A DNA stretch of 64,000 bases, taken from Podocnemis expansa (Eukaryota; Chordata; Testudines; Podocnemididae). The position numbers and the translations under genes were made by a program. This document shows positions 10,921 through 22,939 of this stretch, piece by piece; the stretch's first letter is position 1, and each line of letters begins with the position of its first letter. Under the pieces are notes generated by a model. It was not told the origin of the DNA. It made no database searches and was given only the letters and a program-made list of their open reading frames with translations. The DNA lies in NCBI GenBank assembly GCA_007922195.1, contig ML682122.1, forward strand, positions 709,661-773,660, written 5' to 3'.

Positions 10921-11464
10921 CTTTCCCAGACAGAGGGTTACAAGACACTTTTGTCTCCAGGCATTCTAAAATGGGTAATTTTTTCCAGCTTTTTTAAGTC
11001 TGATGAGTAGAATGTAATCAATCAATCAATAATAAAAGCACACTGCATAGGCCTCAAGCCCTTGACTCTGAAGTTCAGTCTGCAGCATGCATGGGAAGCC
11101 AAGAACAGCATGCAGATGAAGCAGGAGGGCACATTTTGTCTTACTCCTAGGGGCTTTTACAACAGATTTATTTAGTTTTGGGGCAGAATGTTAACCTGGA
11201 CATTGTTAATTCATTCTGGAAAACTGACAAAGGCATTCAAACAATGCTGAAGAATTGATGAGACATAGTGTCAAATAAACATAAAATACATTCAAATTAT
11301 TAATAAAAACAATCACTTTTAATAATTTTTCATTGTTCTATATTTTTCAATAATCTTTGTCATGTGAATTTGCACCATAATTTTATTCTGAAAAAAGTTT
11401 TGAACACAGGTTGAAAATTTTGCACACAAGCCACTCAACATTATAGGGTACATTGGTCGACAGC
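10921..11464. other. Intergenic DNA, nothing recognised
   Basis: AT-rich sequence with a short (AATC)n run at about 11,013-11,030. No gene or repeat family is recognised. Confidence 0.4.
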
Positions 11465-11499
11465 AGTTATGCAAGCTAATCTGTGTAGCTTGTGTAACT
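11465..11499. repeat. Short imperfect hairpin
   Basis: AGTTATGCAAGCTA at 11,465-11,478 is an imperfect inverse of TAGCTTGTGTAACT at 11,486-11,499. The flanks also partly pair (GTCGACAGCAG with CTGTTGATTGCTGCT). It may be the remnant of a small palindromic element. Confidence 0.4.
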
Positions 11500-11540
11500 C
11501 CTGTTGATTGCTGCTGAATTTCTTAGTTTATACTAACCTT

Positions 11541-11921
11541 GGGGATGTCTACACTTGAGGCTTTTGTTAAGTCGAATTAACAAGTTTGACTTTAAGTGGA
11601 CTTTACAAAGTTGACTTAAACATTAAGTTGACTTAACCATGTCTACTTAATGCTATGTCTACACTGAAAGGCTTTGTTAAGTCAACTCTATTAAGCTGAC
11701 TTCACAAAGCCCCCAGTGTAGATGACCCTATCTACAATGTGTAAAATTGACTAAATAAAGTCAACTTTAAAATGCTTAAGTTGACTTTAGGGGCAGGAGT
11801 TATTAAATCAACTTAAGCAACTCCTTAAGTTGAGTTAATAATAGCTCATTGTGGATGTGGCTTCCCTTAAGTTGACTTAAAGGAAGTTAAGTCAACTTAA
11901 GGCCCCAATGTAGACATACCC
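11541..11921. mobile_element. Harbinger-type MITE of the AAGTCGACTT subfamily
   Basis: The left end GGGGATGTCTACACTT and right end AATGTAGACATACCC are inverse. CTT flanks both sides as a 3-bp duplication. The interior is filled with AAGTTGACTTAA-type palindromes, as in the element at 1,033. A second copy of the terminal motif lies inside at 11,652 (GCTATGTCTACACTGAAAGG), so it may be a nested or internally duplicated copy. It has no coding capacity. Confidence 0.75.
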
Positions 11922-11949
11922 CTTGAGACACTGGATTGACTACCCTGCT

Positions 11950-12540
11950 CATAACCACTAGGAGCTGTGAATGATGCCTAGATCTGGCAGCCAGCAAGCC
12001 CTGAAAGCTAGGCGAGCTGGCTCCCAAACTGGCCACTGGAGCTGCATCCTGCGAGCCTGGGAAGGCGGGCAAGCTGGCTCCCACACCTGCTGCTGGCCAG
12101 CAGCCAGCTTGCTGGGGCAGCAGGGAATGCTGGCTCCTGCACCCCTTGCCCTGCTAGCTGCCAGTGTGCCAAGGCAGTGGGGCATGCTGGCTGGGGGACC
12201 CACCACCCGGTGGCAGCTGGCATGCCGGGTAGGGGAGGGTGCCGAATCTCTGACCCACTGCCTGGGGGGGCAGCTGGCGAGTCCCCCTTGTGGGGCTAGC
12301 CAGCTGGGGTTGTCGCCACCCAGGCGGCAGCTGGGGTGCCCCACAGTCCCTCTCCCGCTGCCCCACCAGCAGCAGGGGATGCAGTGCAGGGGGATCTCTG
12401 GCCTGGGGCCTTTTTTTCTCCTGCCTGGCTCTCTTTTTTGTTAATTTGATTTAAGTTAAATCCAATTAAGGATCTTATTGTGAATTAGCTTATTTTGATT
12501 TAACTTAAATTGAAATAAGCATATACATGTGGACATAGCC
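11950..12540. mobile_element. GC-rich block ending in a Harbinger-type right end
   Basis: The sequence ends CATGTGGACATAGCC at 12,540. Before it are TTGATTTAA palindromes and a GC-rich interior of about 450 bp, like the elements at 24,487 and 36,126. The left terminal repeat is not visible, and the block follows directly on the MITE at 11,541, so the two may have fused. Confidence 0.5.
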
Positions 12541-13139
12541 TATATGTTACATTTTAGCACACTACTAATGCAATAATCAAAAGTCAACTGCTCATGCTAA
12601 TAATAAATTCTGTTATAAAATCAAGACCAACATTTTTGAAAGAAACCAGTAGATTTGAGTGTTTTGATATTCAAGTCTAATTTGACACACCTGACGTGGA
12701 AATGATTTTCGGAAGTGTTGGCTCAGGTCCCTTTTTGGGTGTCCAAACTTGGACACAGAAAAATAAAGGCAGTGAATATCTGAAAATTGAAGCCTATATT
12801 CTTTCATTGGAATCAGTAGCAAAAGCTTATTTAGTAAGGGGCTTTGTAATATCCTATCAGATGTGCATAGAGCTAATTTAGCTGTTCATGAGCAGGCTCA
12901 CCAAAGATACGCCTGAGCAAGTAACTGCTAAACAAATGTGAACAAATAATGGCTGGGCCAACTATTGTGAATATATGTAATATATGTATAGCAAATAAGG
13001 GAGGCAACTCTAACTATACTAACTATGGTGATTATATTTATAATAAATGAAACATATAGGAATCCCCTGAATTTGTAAGGTTCCCTTACACAATGTGCAA
13101 AATGATTTGTCCTTACATAAAAGACATTTTTTGGATTAC
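12541..13139. other. Intergenic DNA, nothing recognised
   Basis: No gene or repeat that I can support is present in this AT-rich stretch. Confidence 0.4.
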
Positions 13140-13183
13140 ACAAAAAAAAAAAAAAAAAAAAAAACAACAACAACAACAACACG
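13140..13183. repeat. Poly(A) followed by (CAA)n
   Basis: A run of about 23 A passes into several CAA units. It may be the tail of an old retroposed copy, but no body is recognised on either side. Confidence 0.8.
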
Positions 13184-13329
13184 GATGAAGTGTTGCCACA
13201 GAACTGGATAAGGTATTCTAGATAAGATGAACAGAAAGTTCTCATAAGGTATCCCAGCAAAGTGGGCACCCTGTGGCATAAAAGTCTTCCAAGACAACAA
13301 AGTCTTGTGCAAATCATAACCATATTAGA

Positions 13330-14940
13330 TTCTGCGATCCAGCCATCCTGGGCTGGCTACCTGAAAATGCCAAGATCAGGGCAGGCTGCAAAATGAAAGC
13401 AAATTCCCTGAGTACTGGTAGGGTGATACTGAACTCAGACTTCCCATCCATGCACAATGCTTCTGATTCTCCACACTGGACATCAAGAAGTCACAACAAA
13501 ATACAAACAGATTCCTTTATTGCAATTCAGACACTTGTTCCCAAATAGCCACTAGATCTAGTAAAGAGATAAATTACTTAAAACTCCAAGCTTTTTACCC
13601 CTCCTCCCCTCCCAGGGGGAAAAAGAAAAAAGTTCTTCTGATCCCAAAGCGTCAGCCACATTACCCAGAATACTATAGCTATCTCTACATGAGGAAAAGT
13701 TAGTTTGCATTTTCAATTTGAAGTAAGATTGAGTTTAGTTTGAACTAAACTCAAACTTATTAGTTTGAATTAACAAAATTGACTGATTTGACTTAACGTT
13801 AAGTCAAATTAGTCCACTTTCTTAATTTGAAGTAACTTCCCTTAATTCAAATTTATTAAATTTGAGCTAAGGGTGAATCCTAGTTTACACCATCCTTAGT
13901 TTGAGCTAAGATTTGAACCAAGGGCTTAGTTCGAACTAAACGGCAGGTCTTACTAATTCAAACTGAGCTTTCGTTAGTTCGAATTAAGGAATTCCTTAAT
14001 TCAAACTAATGGAAGTCTAGTGTAGACAGGTATTAAGATAGTCTGAACTAAACCTCCTTAATTCAAACTTCCTTGCAAGTGAAGACATTCCCTATAGGTT
14101 TGGATCTTACCCAACTTAGCATGTTATCAGTCAGTCCTTTGGTAACTAAAACTAAACATTTACTACACAAGTAAAGAAACAAACTATGAGAATTATTAAA
14201 GGATTAAGCAAATCACATACACACAATCATTAAAATGCATGTAAATGAAGTTCTAGTTAAAGTTGGAGTCTGAAGAAATGTATCATTCTTTTGGTATACA
14301 TCTAGTACTTGTATGGGTCTCAGGCCTTTTCTTCACAGTGTCAGCTGCAGATGAATAGATCCAGAGATAGCCGTTGGCTGAAAGCTGCACTGATTAAAGA
14401 CAAGACAGAGGTGGGTGCAGGTACCTTTTAATGTCCCTCTGCCTTCACATATTTGTTGAGGAACTTTGCAGAAATAAAATTGAGACCATAGTCACATGGG
14501 CAAGACCTAGTGACTCATCAGGTCTCTTCCTAGGCTCATTGTACCTGTGGTTCCCTTAATAGGCCATTAAAAAAACAATGGCTGTAGGCATTATGCCTGG
14601 GGTGTCTCCCAGAAACACATTAGAAGTTGCAGTAGAGATATCACAAACCTATTCATAACTTCTAATAAAGATGTGACACATATAAACAATATAAACATTC
14701 TTAGCAGCTTTAGTCTTTCTATTGGTACACAGCATAGCATATCTCATATAGATTATTCCAATTATTGATGTATGGATGCTAAATAAATAATGTAATGCAT
14801 GATCCTCTAAATCTATCCCCCTAAATCTTTCCCACCCCCTCTAATGATAGTCAGTAGGACTCAAAAGTCTTAAAAAATATTCCACTTTACTTCAGTGACA
14901 AAGGCCATTTTTTGTACATTTTACTTTTTTTTCCCCCTTC
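13330..14940. other. Unassigned, possibly an old LTR-like sequence interrupted by a MITE
   Basis: Outside the MITE at 13,676-14,091 this sequence has no coding frame. A reverse-complement AATAAA lies near 13,517 and the composition recalls the unassigned stretch at 29,300-29,790. This is a weak impression and I cannot show terminal repeats. Confidence 0.25.
13676..14091. mobile_element. Harbinger-type MITE of the AGTTCGAATTAA subfamily
   Basis: The left end (GCTATCTCTACATGAGG) and right end (GCAAGTGAAGACATTCC) are degraded inverses. CTA lies on both sides. The body repeats palindromes such as TTAGTTTGAACTAA and AGTTCGAATTAA. This is a third palindromic word, different from the elements at 1,033 and 1,629. 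It has no coding capacity. Confidence 0.7.
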
Positions 14941-15258
14941 CAACTCTCTGGCTTTGTCCACATGTAGCCTATTATTTCAAAATAACTTATTTTGAAATAA
15001 AAACGTTATTTTGAAATAACTGGAACTGAAATAACCAAAAATCAAGTTGAAATAAGGGAAAAGCTGGAATTGTAATAGCATGTCCAAACACAGGACTTGC
15101 TATTTCGCTTTAGTAGAGGGGCAGCCTGGGAATTGTGGCAACATGGCCCCCTCACTGGGCCATGTTGGCAGCCATGTTGCCAGTCAATCCTATAAAAGCT
15201 GGCCCCCGACCTCACTTCCCTGTCCATTCCGGCTAGCAGGAGTTTGTGAGACACAGAC

Positions 15259-16438
15259 ATGGACGCTGTCTGGCTTCCTAGCCTTCACCATGTGGCCACT
15301 AGACCAGCTGCTCACCTGCAGAGAGTTCTCCTGCTGTGGGACACTCTGGTTGCAGACCCCGATGATGCCCAGGCTGTGTCCCAGGCTGCCATCATCCTGG
15401 GCTTCAGTTCCCCTGTCCCTATCCGTGCCTCGCCAGGTCTGGGCCCAGGAGACAAGCACAGGCTGGTGGGAGCGGGTAGTGCTCCGAACTTCGGGGGACG
15501 ACCAGTGGCAGAGGAATTTCCATAATACCAGGGCCAGCTTCAACCACCTCATCGCAGAACTCGCCCCACTCCTGTGCCGAAGGGACACCGCCATGAGACC
15601 GGCCATCCCTGTTGACAAAAGAGTGGCCATCATTCTGTGGAAGATGGCCACTCCGGAGTCGTACAGGTCTGCGGAGCACCTCTTTGGTGTTGGCAGGTCC
15701 ATCATTGGGAACATCCTGATGCAGGTCACCCGGGCCATCAACAGGATCCTGCTGCAGCGCCTGGTCACTCAAGGTGAGCTGCAGGACACCATTCCTGGCA
15801 TGGCCACCATAGGATTTCCCAGTTGTGCAGGGATACTGGACGCCACGCACATCCCTTTCAGGGATCCAGAGCACCGAGCCACTGAGTACTGCAATAGGAA
15901 GAGGTACTACTCTATCATCATGCAGGCCCTTGTGGACCACCAGGGCATCCTCCAGAACTGTTATGTGGGCTGGCCAAGGAGGGCACATGATACCAGAGTC
16001 TTCTGGAACTCTGCCCTGTACCGGGGCATGGAGGCAGGCATCTTCTCCCCCCCCCCCCATAATATCAATGATGGGGGAGTAGAGGTGCCCATCTTCATTG
16101 TCACCGATGCAGCCTATCGCCTCCGCCCCTGGCTCATGCACCCCTCCACATGGCCCCTCTATCCTCACCAGCAGGTTTTCAATTGCTGTGTGAGCTGCTG
16201 CCGCCAGGTGGTCCAGCAGCCCTTTGGATGGCTAAAGGCATGCTGGAAGTACCTCCTTAACCGCCTCCACCTTGCAGAGAAGATGACATTGGAGTTCATT
16301 AGCGCATCTGTAGCCCTGCACAATTTCTGCAAGCTGGGGGGCAAGACTGTTGCTGCCTCCTGGGAGGTTGAGGCCCAGCTCATTGAGGGCCAATACAAGC
16401 AGCCTGCACCTGTGCCCCCACGTGAGTGGGCGTCATGA
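15259..16438 (+). pseudogene. Harbinger DDE transposase (HARBI1-like), nearly open
   Basis: By comparison with copy 1 the start is the ATG at 15,259. A small deletion near 15,405-15,420 shifts the frame; from about 15,430 the frame stays open to a TGA at 16,436. That stop lies about 20 codons before the end used by copy 1, and the homologous later stop is at about 16,495. Catalytic-domain marks are GILDATHIP (first Asp, about 15,832-15,858), GWPRRAHDTRVF (second Asp) and PFGWLKACW. At the third acidic site the residue is Gln (VVQQPFG) rather than the Glu usual for Harbinger, so this copy was probably inactive. An open frame running in from 15,080 is an accident of the 5' region. Confidence 0.88.
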
Positions 16439-16587
16439 AGGGCTGTCACAGTATGTGATGCGCTGACAAACACCTTTGCCAGAGAGGAGGAAATCTGAGG
16501 ACCAGGCCTGCCCTGCCACATACTACCGTCTACCCTCTTCTACCACAGCCAGCCCCCACCTATCAACCTGCACTGCGAACCACACCT

Positions 16588-16633
16588 AATAAAGCAAGAC
16601 ACACTTAGTACCATCTGTTGCAAACTGTTTATT
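16588..16633. terminator. Back-to-back poly(A) signals of the convergent Harbinger genes
   Basis: AATAAA at 16,588-16,593 lies on the plus strand after the transposase. The reverse complement of AATAAA at 16,628-16,633 lies beyond the Myb-like gene. The position and spacing match the pair at 3,294-3,340. Confidence 0.65.
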
Positions 16634-18287
16634 TAACATAAGAGGGGGGTTGGGGCAAGGAAGGGCTGGGGAGGGTTAGGGGATGTGGAAATGTGTGGGG
16701 AGACTGGGGGGAGGGCCTTCAACTGGGAGATGGGACTGTGCTGGGGGAGACTGATGAGAGGGGAGTTCTCAGGTGGGGCCTGTGAGGGGGTCCTTCCATG
16801 GCCTTGCCTATGGCCACACCAGGTCTGGGGCTGCCATGGAGGAGGGCTTTGAGGAGGTGCCCCACCAGCTGCTGGTGGGGTGCTGTGGTCCACGATGCAA
16901 CGGAGACCGGTGCCCACATCCCCCAGGGCTGTGCCGAGGTGCTCCGTGGCCGAGGCCTGCCACTTGAATTCGGCCACCAGGCAGTCATCATTGGTAGCCC
17001 CTTGTTGCAGCAGATGGAGGACGGCATCCTGGCGAGTGGCCTGCTGTCACTGCCAGGCCTGGGCGGATGCCTCTGCATGTTCTCTGAGCTCCTTGAGCCT
17101 GGCCAGGACTTTCCCCAGGGTCCGGTGACCCCTCCTCCTCCTCCTGGTTCTGGGGGTGCTGGGTGGGCTGCGTGTTGGACGGCAAGCAGCTGGGCAAACT
17201 ACTGGAGGGAAGCATAAAAGAGGGTTGGAGCCTGCTGCCTGCTGGCCTTGCGTGTGTGCAGCTTGTCTGCAGCACATAGCTCCGCCCTGACTGTCAGCAG
17301 GAATCTGGACTTGGGTTCTGTGGGACATTGCCCCAGAGGCATGCATGGCCTAGTGGTGCCCACAATGGTTAGCTGGAATCACCCAAGACTTGCTCTGGGG
17401 AGTCTCCCAAGGCCACTTGTCAGTGGTGTGGCCTGCATGCTGTGCACCCTGCCCAAGTTGCAGCTGCATCTTTCACACCCATCCCCTGTTAACCAACCCC
17501 AGGCACACTGGGGCCTGTGACCCTGGTGCCACATATCTCTCGGGCACTCGTGCCCATGGGAGGGCCTCTGCCTCCATGGCCCTGTGCCCTGTCTGTCTCC
17601 CTGTGCTTTACGCTGTCGCTGCCTGTGACCTGGGCAGGCCTAGCCCTGCCTGCTTGTATGGGACAGGAGGACGCACCAACAGGGGCTCCAGATGTCCACT
17701 GGAACGTTCCGTCGTCCATGTGGGACTCCCCTGGGGTCAGCACATCAGCAGGCCGCTTCTCCTCCTCACCACTGTCACTCTCCTTGTGGGTGACGGGGAA
17801 GAACTCCAGAGTCCTGGCGCAGCCTCTGGTGGTGGTTGCAGGACAGGAGGCTGCCCAACATCCACCGACGCCTCTGAGCTGGTGTCCCCTCCCTCTGGGG
17901 CTGAGGAGGGGCTGGGATGGTGGCCACTGTCCACTGCCTGGGCTGGCAGGCATTGGGCTCAAACCCCAGGAAGGCATGGAGCTCTGTATAGAAAGGGCAG
18001 ATAGAAGTGCTACCTGCCCCCTGGAGCTCGCGTGCCTCCCTGATGTGGGCACGGTCCTGCCTCAGGGCCTTGATCTTTGAGTGCACCTGCTCCGTGGTGT
18101 GCTCGTGGCCCTGGGTGAACAGCTCCGCCATGATGTCGGAGTAAATGTCCCGGTTCTGGTGGCTAGCCCAGAACCGGAAGAGGATGCCGTGCCTGCTCCA
18201 AATATTAAGGAGGCAGTGGACCTGCTCTGTGGTCCAGACAGGGGCACGCCGTTTCCCCTCAGACCCTGCAGAGCCACCTACTGTCAT
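16633..18287 (-). pseudogene. Harbinger Myb/SANT-like DNA-binding protein, copy 2
   Basis: The start is the ATG ending at 18,287. The N-terminal Myb/SANT-like domain is intact: VWTTEQVHCLLNIW and HTTEQVHSKIKALRQD. The frame continues through ELQGAGSTSICPF to at least 17,775, further than in copy 1, which is shifted at this point. The place of the copy-1 splice donor (GTACGT) reads GAACGT here, so the donor seems lost. An acceptor (TTCCCTCCAG) is kept at about 17,202. The second exon is recognisable by a helical peptide homologous to copy 1 (WQASATEHLGTALGDVG). Its role would be to bind the transposon ends and help the transposase enter the nucleus. The loss of the donor suggests that it no longer makes the normal protein. 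Confidence 0.72.
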
Positions 18288-18916
18288 GCTTCTGGAAGCC
18301 TGTCAGCACGCTGGCGGGCACGGGGAGGGGACAGCACTTCCTTCGTCCTGTGGGTGCACAGCACCCATGGAAAGAAGGTTAAAATATGTTATTTTGAAAT
18401 AACAGTTATTTTGAAATAACATGTCCAAACGGCATTATTTCAAAATGACCATTTCAAAATAACCACCTTTTTGAAACTATCAGGGTTTAAGCTATTTCAA
18501 AATGACAGTTCTTTTTTCAAAATGATGGAACCCGTCATTTCAAAATAAAAAAAAAGCATTGTGTGGACCTAGTCTCTTTTATTTCAAAATAAACTGTATT
18601 ATTCTGAAATAAAACAGATGTGTAGACATACCCTCTCTTTTGTCCTTAGTGGATGAAGTCTCCAAGGTACAAATTATTGCCAGAACATTTCTCTCTTTTT
18701 TCCAATATCAGTGCTTTGGATTGCTTTGTTCCATTCACAGATGCCATGTTCCACTTTACACTTGCCTCTAACTTGCTAAATCTGTTTTAACCCTTCACAG
18801 TGTTATGGAATGAAGAATGGTTGTGAAACAAATTTAGAAACAAGGCAGACCAAATGCACTGGTTTCAGAAATTTAAAGTAAAGTAAAATATAAACAACAA
18901 AAATATTTGCTAACGA

Positions 18917-20575
18917 GGTGTGAGAGGTAGATTTTTCCACCCCTCCCTTTTTCCTTTTTGCTATGGCCAAACTCCAGCCTGGCTTATGGAATATAGCTTG
19001 TTAGGCCTCTAATTGGGAAAAGAAAGAATTATGTGGTGTTATCTTCCAAGGTCGGAAAACTGCAGACAGAAACGCTTTTTTAAAGAAAACTAATTGCAAG
19101 TAACCCCAGACTAGTTCAAACCGAACCCTGGAAAGTGATAACAGACACCTGCAGAGCCCATGAGCTCATGAGAAAGATCTGCTGACCAACGTCAGTAAGG
19201 TTCCATGCCAACAAGCGATATGCTAATTTTCGGGGTCCAAGGCATAAAGCTGGGGTTCTGGTCTAGGCACGTTGGAGAAGCAATAGGTCAGCAGTCTGTC
19301 GTGTTGCCAGGGGATTTGGCCACCCCCTAGGCACTCCCCACTCTTTACAAGAAAGAGTGTCAAATCCCTTGACTGATCACTAAGGGCGCCTGCAGGTTTT
19401 TTTTTTTTTTTCCTCTTTTTGTGCAGATCTTTTTCTTTTTGAATTCTTTTATTAAGTATTTAATTTTCATCTGTTCACCCTGGAGTGGGAGGTGGGCCGT
19501 AGCCCTCAGGTGCTCCAAAGGGGGTAGCAGGGGGCGTTCAACAGCTGCAGCTGGTCATGGTGGGCTCTGGATTTTAAGGCCACAGGCGAGAGCCATGAGG
19601 CTGCCTCTTGGTCGGGCTGTTTTAACACCGGGCTGTTCTATCATGTCTTGCTGTCTTTCTCTCTCGCTCAAAGGAACAGATCTGCTGTCTGTCACTCCAG
19701 AGATAACATCCAGATGTGGTAAATATAATCTGGTCAAATCTGGGATTTAAATTAAAAAAATGCTTTTTGGGGATGTGTGTGTATGTGTGTATTATTTTTG
19801 CTCTGAACCTATTAGCCTCACAAATCAAAATCAAGCTGATGTTCCACAATCAAACTGGGAAACAGCAGTGTGAAAGAGTGTAATGAAAGAATAAATCCAT
19901 TTGTGTTCCCCGCCAGGCACCACAGCTGACCCTTGTAACGCCTAGCCACAAACAGCCCATGGCTAGTCTCACTGGGCCGTGACCCATGGTGTCTGAAGAG
20001 GAAGGGGGAGAAGCAAGGTGTTCGTGCTGTCCTGGGCTGCATGTGATGTTTCAGTGTGTGCATATGGTAAATAGCAAAGCTCTTTTGCCTATAAATTGTG
20101 TGCTCTATCTCTGTCTCCCATAAACTCCACTCTGCTAAATTATACCAACCAGGATTGGAACTGGGGGTTTTAATTCAGGGTTAGGCACAAGGATTAGGAT
20201 AGACATTGTAGTGGTATTTGTACTCTATTTTCTGTTTATGGGGCTATGAATTTGTGCTTAGAAGATCTTTAAACGCCTTAAAGAAATAGAGTTCTAAAAC
20301 CAGAGTTTGTATGAGTTTTAATAAGTGTAATTTAATAGGAATTGAAAGTATTTTTTTTTAATTTTTGTAATAGGAATATTAGTAATTAAATAATATTAAC
20401 CTCTTATTTAACCTTTTTTCCCCTCCTTCTTTCCTTTCTGTAATTTTATTTATCTCAATAAAAGTCATATAGAAAGTTGTTAACCCAAAAATTGTGATTT
20501 GGTCTCTTGCCTCTCAATTGGGACTCACTCTTGCAGTGTGGGGATCGTGCCCCCTACACCCACTGTCCGTCAACA
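18917..20575 (+). repeat. Possible solitary LTR or other retroelement fragment
   Basis: This non-coding stretch has a poly(T) run at 19,397-19,411 and an AATAAA at 20,457. It finishes about 100 bp later with GTGTGGGGATCGTGCCCCCT, a layout that recalls the R/U5 end of an LTR. I cannot demonstrate paired terminal repeats or a target duplication, so it is only a candidate. Confidence 0.25.
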
Positions 20576-20579
20576 CTAG

Positions 20580-21984
20580 GGTTTTATTTTTTTAGACTAG
20601 GATATTCAAGTAAATTCAATGGGAGTTGAGTGCCTAAATCCCTTAAAATATCTAGATTATGTATGTATTTTCCCAACAGCTCTTGTCCTCACAATATTAC
20701 TTGACCTCAGTCTCTGGAGGGAACTCCTGGTTTGTTATGTGCAGACCAGTAACCATCATGTGGTTCAGAGATTTTGGTCCCAGAGGAGTCAACTAGAGAA
20801 AAGGAAATTGCTTCCCCATGTGATTCAGAGTGTGAATATGATAAAAAGGCTTATTTATCCCATAGCATCCAGAAGCTCATGTTATTAGGAACTTGCATAT
20901 CCTCTTTTTCTGAATGAAGGTGAATTACTGCTATTTCTCCTGCACACCCCTGTTTCCAAAGAGAACCCAAGCAACCCTTTACTGAGCTATGAGAGAATAG
21001 ATAGGAGTGTCACCAAGGGTAGAATTTTCAAAGTGCCTCAGACTCCTTTGAAAAGTTTCTGACTCTGCAAAGGTAAGAAGCCATAAAAGCCAGTACTTGG
21101 AAAACGTATGCATTGCCTTGAAGATTAAGTCATGCTTCCAGACTAGGAATTTCAAAGTACAGCATAGTTAAGAAAGTGACAGAGGTTACATGGATTCACA
21201 GATTTAACAAAAGAGACAACTATGATCTTCCAGTCTGGTATCCTTTATAATGGGGCTTGGGATTTTTCTTATCTTGCACAGCTGTCAACACTGATTGTTA
21301 CTGGTGGAAAGATTTTTTCATTGTGTTGTGTGTGCACAATGAAATTGATGTTTATCAATAATAAAAAAGAAACAAAAAGGCAACTAAAAATACCAAAGCT
21401 ATGTATATGTAACATAGGGCAAAGACTCCCACCTTCTGATTTCTGAATGACTTCAAGGTGAGGCATAGCAAAGAGCATTACAACTTAAAACAAATTGCAT
21501 AGTCTAGCAGATTGAACACCTGATTAGGTTGCAAGAGACCAGGGCTTTGCTCCACCTCATTTACCCTCCTGCTGTATGACTTTGGATAGATGCTTTGCTT
21601 TCTTTGTTTTCCCCACACCATTTGTCTCTCCAGTTTACTTAGGTGATGACTTCACTAGCTTGAGTCAAGGTTTTCTGTTACCAAGTATCTGTGTAGTGTA
21701 AACTGGGCTCAAATCTTAGTTGACATCTCTAAGAGGTACAGTATTAAAAACTATAGTAAATGTGATGATAGAACCCATTTGAATTCATAATAACTTGTTC
21801 ATCCTCCATGCATCTTCTGTTAATTCCAGGTGCATAATTTACAGTCTAAGCAATGTGGTGAGTGTGACAGACATAGCGATTTCCTGTCATATTCTTGGGA
21901 CACCTTAATGATTAAGTATCTTTTGGGGTCCATTGTTCTATAGGAATGGTTTACATATTATTATAGGTTGGGATGGTATGTAAC
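20580..21984. other. Intergenic DNA, nothing recognised
   Basis: There is no recognisable protein, RNA or repeat in this stretch beyond short AT-rich tracts. Confidence 0.4.
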
Positions 21985-22636
21985 ACCATAGGATATTAGA
22001 GAGAAAGACCTTAAGATATCATCTAGTCCACCCTTCGTGCAAAGCAAGACCAATCTCAGCTATGTCATCCCAGTCAGGGCTTTGCCAAGATAGACATAAA
22101 AAACCTCTAAGGATAGATAATCTATTCCTCCCTAGGTCATTCACCACCCTCCTAGTTAAAAAGCTTTTCCTAATATTGAACATAGACCTCCCCCACAACA
22201 ATTTGAGACCACTGCTCCTTGTTCTGTCATCTGCCTCCCCTGAGATCAGGCTAGTTCCAGCCTCCCTGGAATCCCACTTCACTCTTCTCTTCTACAGACT
22301 AAACAAGCCTCATTCTGCCAGCTTCTCCTCAAAAGTCACATGGTCCAGCCCCCTAACCATTTTAGCTGCCTTTCTCTAGATTTGCTGCAATTTTTCCACC
22401 TCCTTCCCATAGTGGGAGGCCCATAACTAACACAATACTCCAAATGTGGTCTCACCAGTGCTGAATAGAGTGGATTAATAAGTTTCCTCAAATTGCTGGC
22501 AAAGCTTCACTAACACAGCTCAATATGTCAGTTCTTGGCAGTAAGGGCATAGAATTGACTCATGTCCAGTTTGTTGTCAACTGTGACTCCCATATGCTTT
22601 TCTTCAGAACTGCCATCTAGCCAGGTGGTCCCCAGC
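21985..22636 (-). mobile_element. CR1 LINE 3' fragment
   Basis: Read on the minus strand this gives the C-terminal CR1 peptide and 3' end: KHMGVTVDNKLDMSQ near 22,560, a RRVVNDL-type block near 22,130, and the end at CATCTAGTCCACCC (plus strand 22,018). The copy is 5' truncated at about 22,636 and diverged, with broken frames. Confidence 0.88.
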
Positions 22637-22639
22637 AGG

Positions 22640-22900
22640 AGCATCGCTGCCCTGTAAAAAGACTCAGGGAATGGGCATGGGCATGGGCCCCTGCCCATGT
22701 GGCCCTGATTCTGTGCCAGGGCCTGATCCAGCCTCAAGCTCCTGCTGCCTCTAGCCTGGCCTCAGATTCCCAGCGGGGATGGGGCCAGGAAAGACAGGAG
22801 CCGCCACAGGTGGCCCGGATTGAATTCCCATGGCCCGGGCTGAGAGAGGCAGGAGCCAAGCCTAGCCACTTGGGGCATTGGCTCTGGGACCCAGGACACC
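22640..22900. other. GC-rich stretch between two CR1 copies
   Basis: This GC-rich spacer of about 260 bp separates a leftward and a rightward CR1 copy. It has repeated GGGCATGG units at its start and no gene. Confidence 0.4.
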
Positions 22901-22939
22901 TGCTAGGCACCAGCAATGCCCCTGGTCCTCAGTTTGTAG

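Larger units (their letters stand above)
14950..18633. mobile_element. Two-gene PIF/Harbinger transposon, copy 2
   Basis: The ends are GGCTTTGTCCACATG on the left and TGTGTAGACATACCC on the right. TCT flanks both as the target duplication. Layout and gene order equal copy 1 at 1,629: transposase rightward, Myb/SANT-like gene leftward, poly(A) signals meeting at 16,588-16,633. The subterminal palindromes are almost all TTTTGAAA or TTTCAAAA, the products expected from CpG deamination of TTTCGAAA. This copy therefore looks older than copy 1, although its transposase frame is more open. Confidence 0.92.

Noticed and set aside
15080..15258. An upstream extension of the copy-2 transposase frame
   Set aside because: Copy 1 and copy 2 share a start at 1,954 and 15,259. 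The extension has no counterpart with conserved protein sequence and covers the 5' region of the element.
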